Below, piece by piece: positions 61,698 to 64,000 of a stretch of DNA of 64,000 bases (positions are counted from its first letter, which is position 1; every line of letters begins with the position of its first letter). This stretch comes from Microbacterium kunmingense (GTDB lineage Bacteria > Actinomycetota > Actinomycetes > Actinomycetales > Microbacteriaceae): assembly GCF_023155745.1 (NCBI RefSeq), contig NZ_JAKNUS010000005.1, forward strand, positions 1-64,000, written 5' to 3'. The notes under the pieces are model-generated. The model saw only the letters and a program-made list of their open reading frames with translations, was not told where the DNA came from and did not search any database. The translations under genes and the position numbers were made by a program.

Positions 61698-63446
61698 CTG
61701 GGAACACAGCCCGACGCGATCACGCGATGGTGGCGCGGCACCAGCCTGCGCACGAAGGTGACCGGGGTCACGGTTGCGCTGCTCATCGTGGGTCTCTTCG
61801 CGGCCGGCGTCGGCACGGCGATCTTCCTCCGCAACAGCCTCGTCGCAAGCCTGGACACACAGGTCGAGGCTCTGGCGACGACGGACTCCGCCGACCCGTT
61901 GATCGACATCGGCGTCGAGGACGGCGTTCTCACTGCGCGAGCGATCCCGGGCGCACCGCTGGCGGACTACTTCGTGGCGATCTACGACCGCAACGGCGAG
62001 CTTCTGACGACAGCAGGCGGTCGCGGCGGCACGCAGCCTCAGCCGCAGTTCCCCGACGCTTACCCCGTCGCAGACGCTCAGACGAATCAGCTCAACATCG
62101 TCACTCTCCTCTCCCGCAACGGGGAAGCGGAGTTCCGGGCGACGGTGGCGGTCAGCGAGTATCCCGGCGGTGGCGGCCTGTACTCCGAGATGGTCGCGCT
62201 TCCCGTCTCGTCGGTGAACCGCACGATCGCCAACTACATCGCGATCTACGGCATCCTCGCCGTCATCATCATCGGTGTCGCCGCCGCGCTCACGCGATTC
62301 CTCGTGACCCTCACCTTCCGCAGCCTCGGCCAGGTGGAGACCACCGCCGATGCGATCGCCGCCGGCGACTTCAGCCAGCGGATGACCGACATCGAGCCGA
62401 AGACCACCGAGGTGGGCCGGTTGAAGACCGCGATCAATGCGATGCTCTCTCGCGTGGACGCCGCGATCTCGCAGCGTGACGCGACCGTCCGTCAGATGCG
62501 CCGCTTCATCGGCGACGCCAGCCACGAACTGCGGACGCCCCTCGTGACCGTCCGTGGTTACGCCGAGCTTTACCGCATGGGAGGGATCTCCGGCGACGAG
62601 GCCACCGGCCAGGCGATGGAGCGCATCGAGAAGGAGGCCGTCCGGATGGGCCTTCTCGTGGAGGACCTCCTCGCCCTCGCCCGCCTCGACGAGCGCAAGG
62701 ATGTCGCGATCACCCCCGTCGACCTCGTGCCGATCGCGCGGGACGCGGGCCTGGACGCTCGGGCCGCCTCCCCGCAGCGCACGGTGACCGTGCTCGACGC
62801 GACCGTGCACCAGCTCCGCCCCGCGCTCGCCCCCGAACCCGAGCCCGAGGCGGCCGACGGCGGACGCCGCGGAGGTTCGCCCCGCACCGCTGCCATTCCT
62901 CGCCGCGGCGCGTCGCTCTCACGCCTGCGCCGGCGCCCGCGCACTCCCGCCGACGCCCCCGTGGCGCCGGAGGCGACGGCACCCGCAGCTCCTGCCGCCG
63001 TCACCGCGGCCGCGGCCTCCGCCGTCGTGGTCTGGGGCGACGAGAACCGCATCCGGCAGGTCGTCGCGAACCTCCTCGGAAACGCTCGGCGATTCACCCC
63101 CGACGACTCCCCCATCGAGCTGCGGGTGGGCGTGGACCGCGACGCCAACCTGGGCTGGATCGAGGTGATCGACCACGGGGAGGGCGTCCCCGACCAGATA
63201 AAGGACAAGATCTTCCAGCGGTTCTGGCGAGCAGACACCTCCCGCACCCGCGAAACGGGGGGAACAGGGCTCGGGCTGTCGATCGTCGCCTCCATCGTCG
63301 ACGCGCTGCACGGGTCGGTCGAGGTCTTCGACACCCCCGGCGGCGGGGCGACATTCCGGGTCGGCTTCCCGCTCGCCGAATCGAGGGATGCCGCGGAGCA
63401 CCTGCTGCTCGAGACGCAGCCGCTCCCGCGCCCGCCTCGCGACTGA
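61698..63446 (+). CDS. HAMP-domain sensor histidine kinase
   Basis: About 582 aa. Two helices (about 23-45 and 175-200) flank an extracellular sensor. HAMP (about 200-250), the phospho-His segment FIGDASHELRTPLVTVRGY (about 275) and the HATPase with NRIRQVVANLLGNARRFTP and TGGTGLGLSI follow. A long Ala/Pro/Arg low-complexity insertion (about 375-435) separates the last two. No ATG or GTG is in frame before SLRTKVTGVTV, a conserved stretch, so CTG 61698 with AGGAG 7 nt upstream is the likely start; GTG 61758 would remove the N-terminal basic segment. Confidence 0.88.
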   Translation: MGTQPDAITRWWRGTSLRTKVTGVTVALLIVGLFAAGVGTAIFLRNSLVASLDTQVEALATTDSADPLIDIGVEDGVLTARAIPGAPLADYFVAIYDRNGELLTTAGGRGGTQPQPQFPDAYPVADAQTNQLNIVTLLSRNGEAEFRATVAVSEYPGGGGLYSEMVALPVSSVNRTIANYIAIYGILAVIIIGVAAALTRFLVTLTFRSLGQVETTADAIAAGDFSQRMTDIEPKTTEVGRLKTAINAMLSRVDAAISQRDATVRQMRRFIGDASHELRTPLVTVRGYAELYRMGGISGDEATGQAMERIEKEAVRMGLLVEDLLALARLDERKDVAITPVDLVPIARDAGLDARAASPQRTVTVLDATVHQLRPALAPEPEPEAADGGRRGGSPRTAAIPRRGASLSRLRRRPRTPADAPVAPEATAPAAPAAVTAAAASAVVVWGDENRIRQVVANLLGNARRFTPDDSPIELRVGVDRDANLGWIEVIDHGEGVPDQIKDKIFQRFWRADTSRTRETGGTGLGLSIVASIVDALHGSVEVFDTPGGGATFRVGFPLAESRDAAEHLLLETQPLPRPPRD

Positions 63447-63572
63447 CGCGGATCCGTCCTCTCCTGCACAGCCTGGGTGCTCCCGCAGTTCTCCACGGAT
63501 GAGTCCGCCGTCGCCGATCGGACCCGGCCGGCTCTCTAGCGTGAGCGGTGTCCACTTCGAAAAGGAGCACCC

Positions 63573-63860
63573 ATGGCCACCTACTCCGTCGACAGCGATT
63601 CCCTCCTCGCCGCGACATCCACCATCCGCGGCACCATCGACCGCATCCAGGCCGACACGCAGTCGATGTTGGCGCAGCTGACCCACCTGCAGGGCACCTG
63701 GACCGGAAGCGCCGCCGTGGCGTTCCACTCGGTTGTCGACCAGTGGCGCGCCACCCAGCGTCAGGTCGAAGACAGCCTGAACGGCATCAACACCGCCCTG
63801 GCCTCCGCCGGCCGGCAGTACGCCGACGCCGAGCTGGCGACCGCGAGCCTCTTCCGCTGA
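63573..63860 (+). CDS. WXG100-family protein (ESX target)
   Basis: 95 aa helical hairpin with the W-x-G turn in LQGTWTGSAAVAF (near 42-45). Members are secreted by type VII (ESX) systems as dimers. AAGGAG lies 7 nt before the ATG. No ESX machinery gene is seen in the window; the next gene lies beyond the terminator on the other strand. The C-terminal YxxxD/E secretion motif may be YADAE. Confidence 0.9.
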   Translation: MATYSVDSDSLLAATSTIRGTIDRIQADTQSMLAQLTHLQGTWTGSAAVAFHSVVDQWRATQRQVEDSLNGINTALASAGRQYADAELATASLFR

Positions 63861-63888
63861 CCCCCACACGAAGCTGCAGCGGAAGACC

Positions 63889-63917
63889 GAACGGTCCCTC
63901 CCCCGGAGGGACCGTTC
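63889..63917. terminator. Perfect 12-bp hairpin after the WXG100 gene
   Basis: gaacggtccctc pairs with gagggaccgttc around a 5-nt loop, between the WXG100 stop and the convergent gene at the window edge. It probably serves both strands. Confidence 0.7.
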
Positions 63918-63934
63918 ACCCGTGCGGGCGTCGG

Positions 63935-64000
63935 CTACCGCCGACCGGGCCGCTCGCGATCAGGGCGGATCAGCAGGTCCCCCAGGTTCTCCGAGAGCCA
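63935..64000 (-). CDS. 3' end of a gene continuing past the window
   Basis: Open frame on the minus strand from the window edge to a TAG at 63935, coding WLSENLGDLLIRPDRERPGRR. The reading frame, position next to a bidirectional hairpin and codon use suggest a real C-terminus. The product cannot be identified from 21 residues. Confidence 0.5.
   Translation of the reverse strand, partial: WLSENLGDLLIRPDRERPGRR

Overview
The window is high-GC actinobacterial chromosome, most likely Microbacterium or a close Microbacteriaceae relative. This rests on Lsr2, a DtxR/IdeR regulator, WXG100, ImuA'-ImuB-DnaE2, XPB with a helicase-associated partner, DUF3027 with a cold-shock protein, DUF222-HNH, and many apparently leaderless genes (TANNNT box 6-8 nt before the start codon). 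The genus is inferred from gene content, not from a marker gene.

Layout. 1-7.4 kb: tRNA-Ala(CGC), then a minus-strand block holding a GlpR/SepX-like divisome protein, rimJ and galU, interrupted by a doubly broken luciferase-like gene and a DUF222-HNH gene; then fthC, an FmdB zinc ribbon and mscL on the plus strand. 7.3-15.9 kb: a giant degenerate SF1-helicase/nuclease protein, an alkyltransferase homologue without its catalytic cysteine, an acetate-type symporter with its DUF485 partner, a GAF-LuxR regulator, Lsr2 and a cysteine-free HesB-like protein.

15.95-29.67 kb is a 13.65 kb genomic island in tRNA-Arg(CCT), bounded by a 19-bp repeat of the tRNA 3' end. It carries a frameshifted tyrosine integrase, a DUF262-DUF1524-RAMA-ATL fusion (GmrSD-like nuclease with an alkyltransferase-like C-terminus), a divergent type I restriction-modification set in the order R-S-M, a two-gene cassette (PD-(D/E)XK-like/winged-helix protein plus nucleotidyltransferase) resembling AbiE/MenAT toxin-antitoxin systems, and a degraded TraA/MobF helicase. 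It looks like a conjugative-element remnant now serving as a defence island.

29.7-37.4 kb: accessory metabolism (desaturase, monooxygenase, sulfatase-like membrane protein, PEP-mutase family enzyme, VIT1-family transporter). 37.4-43.2 kb: the DNA-damage mutasome imuA'-imuB-dnaE2 with a perfect LexA-type palindrome upstream. 43.3-51.9 kb: a GH10 xylanase without signal peptide, a four-gene MacAB-like export operon with a lipoprotein, an HNH gene behind a leader with a 36-codon ORF, terminator and SD-sequestering stem, an M23 peptidase and a DtxR-family regulator. 52-64 kb: serC, DUF3027 and cold-shock genes, the XPB pair, an enoyl-reductase-like protein, an alpha/beta hydrolase divergent from a TetR regulator with a tandem operator, a two-component system, a WXG100 protein, and the 3' end of one further gene.
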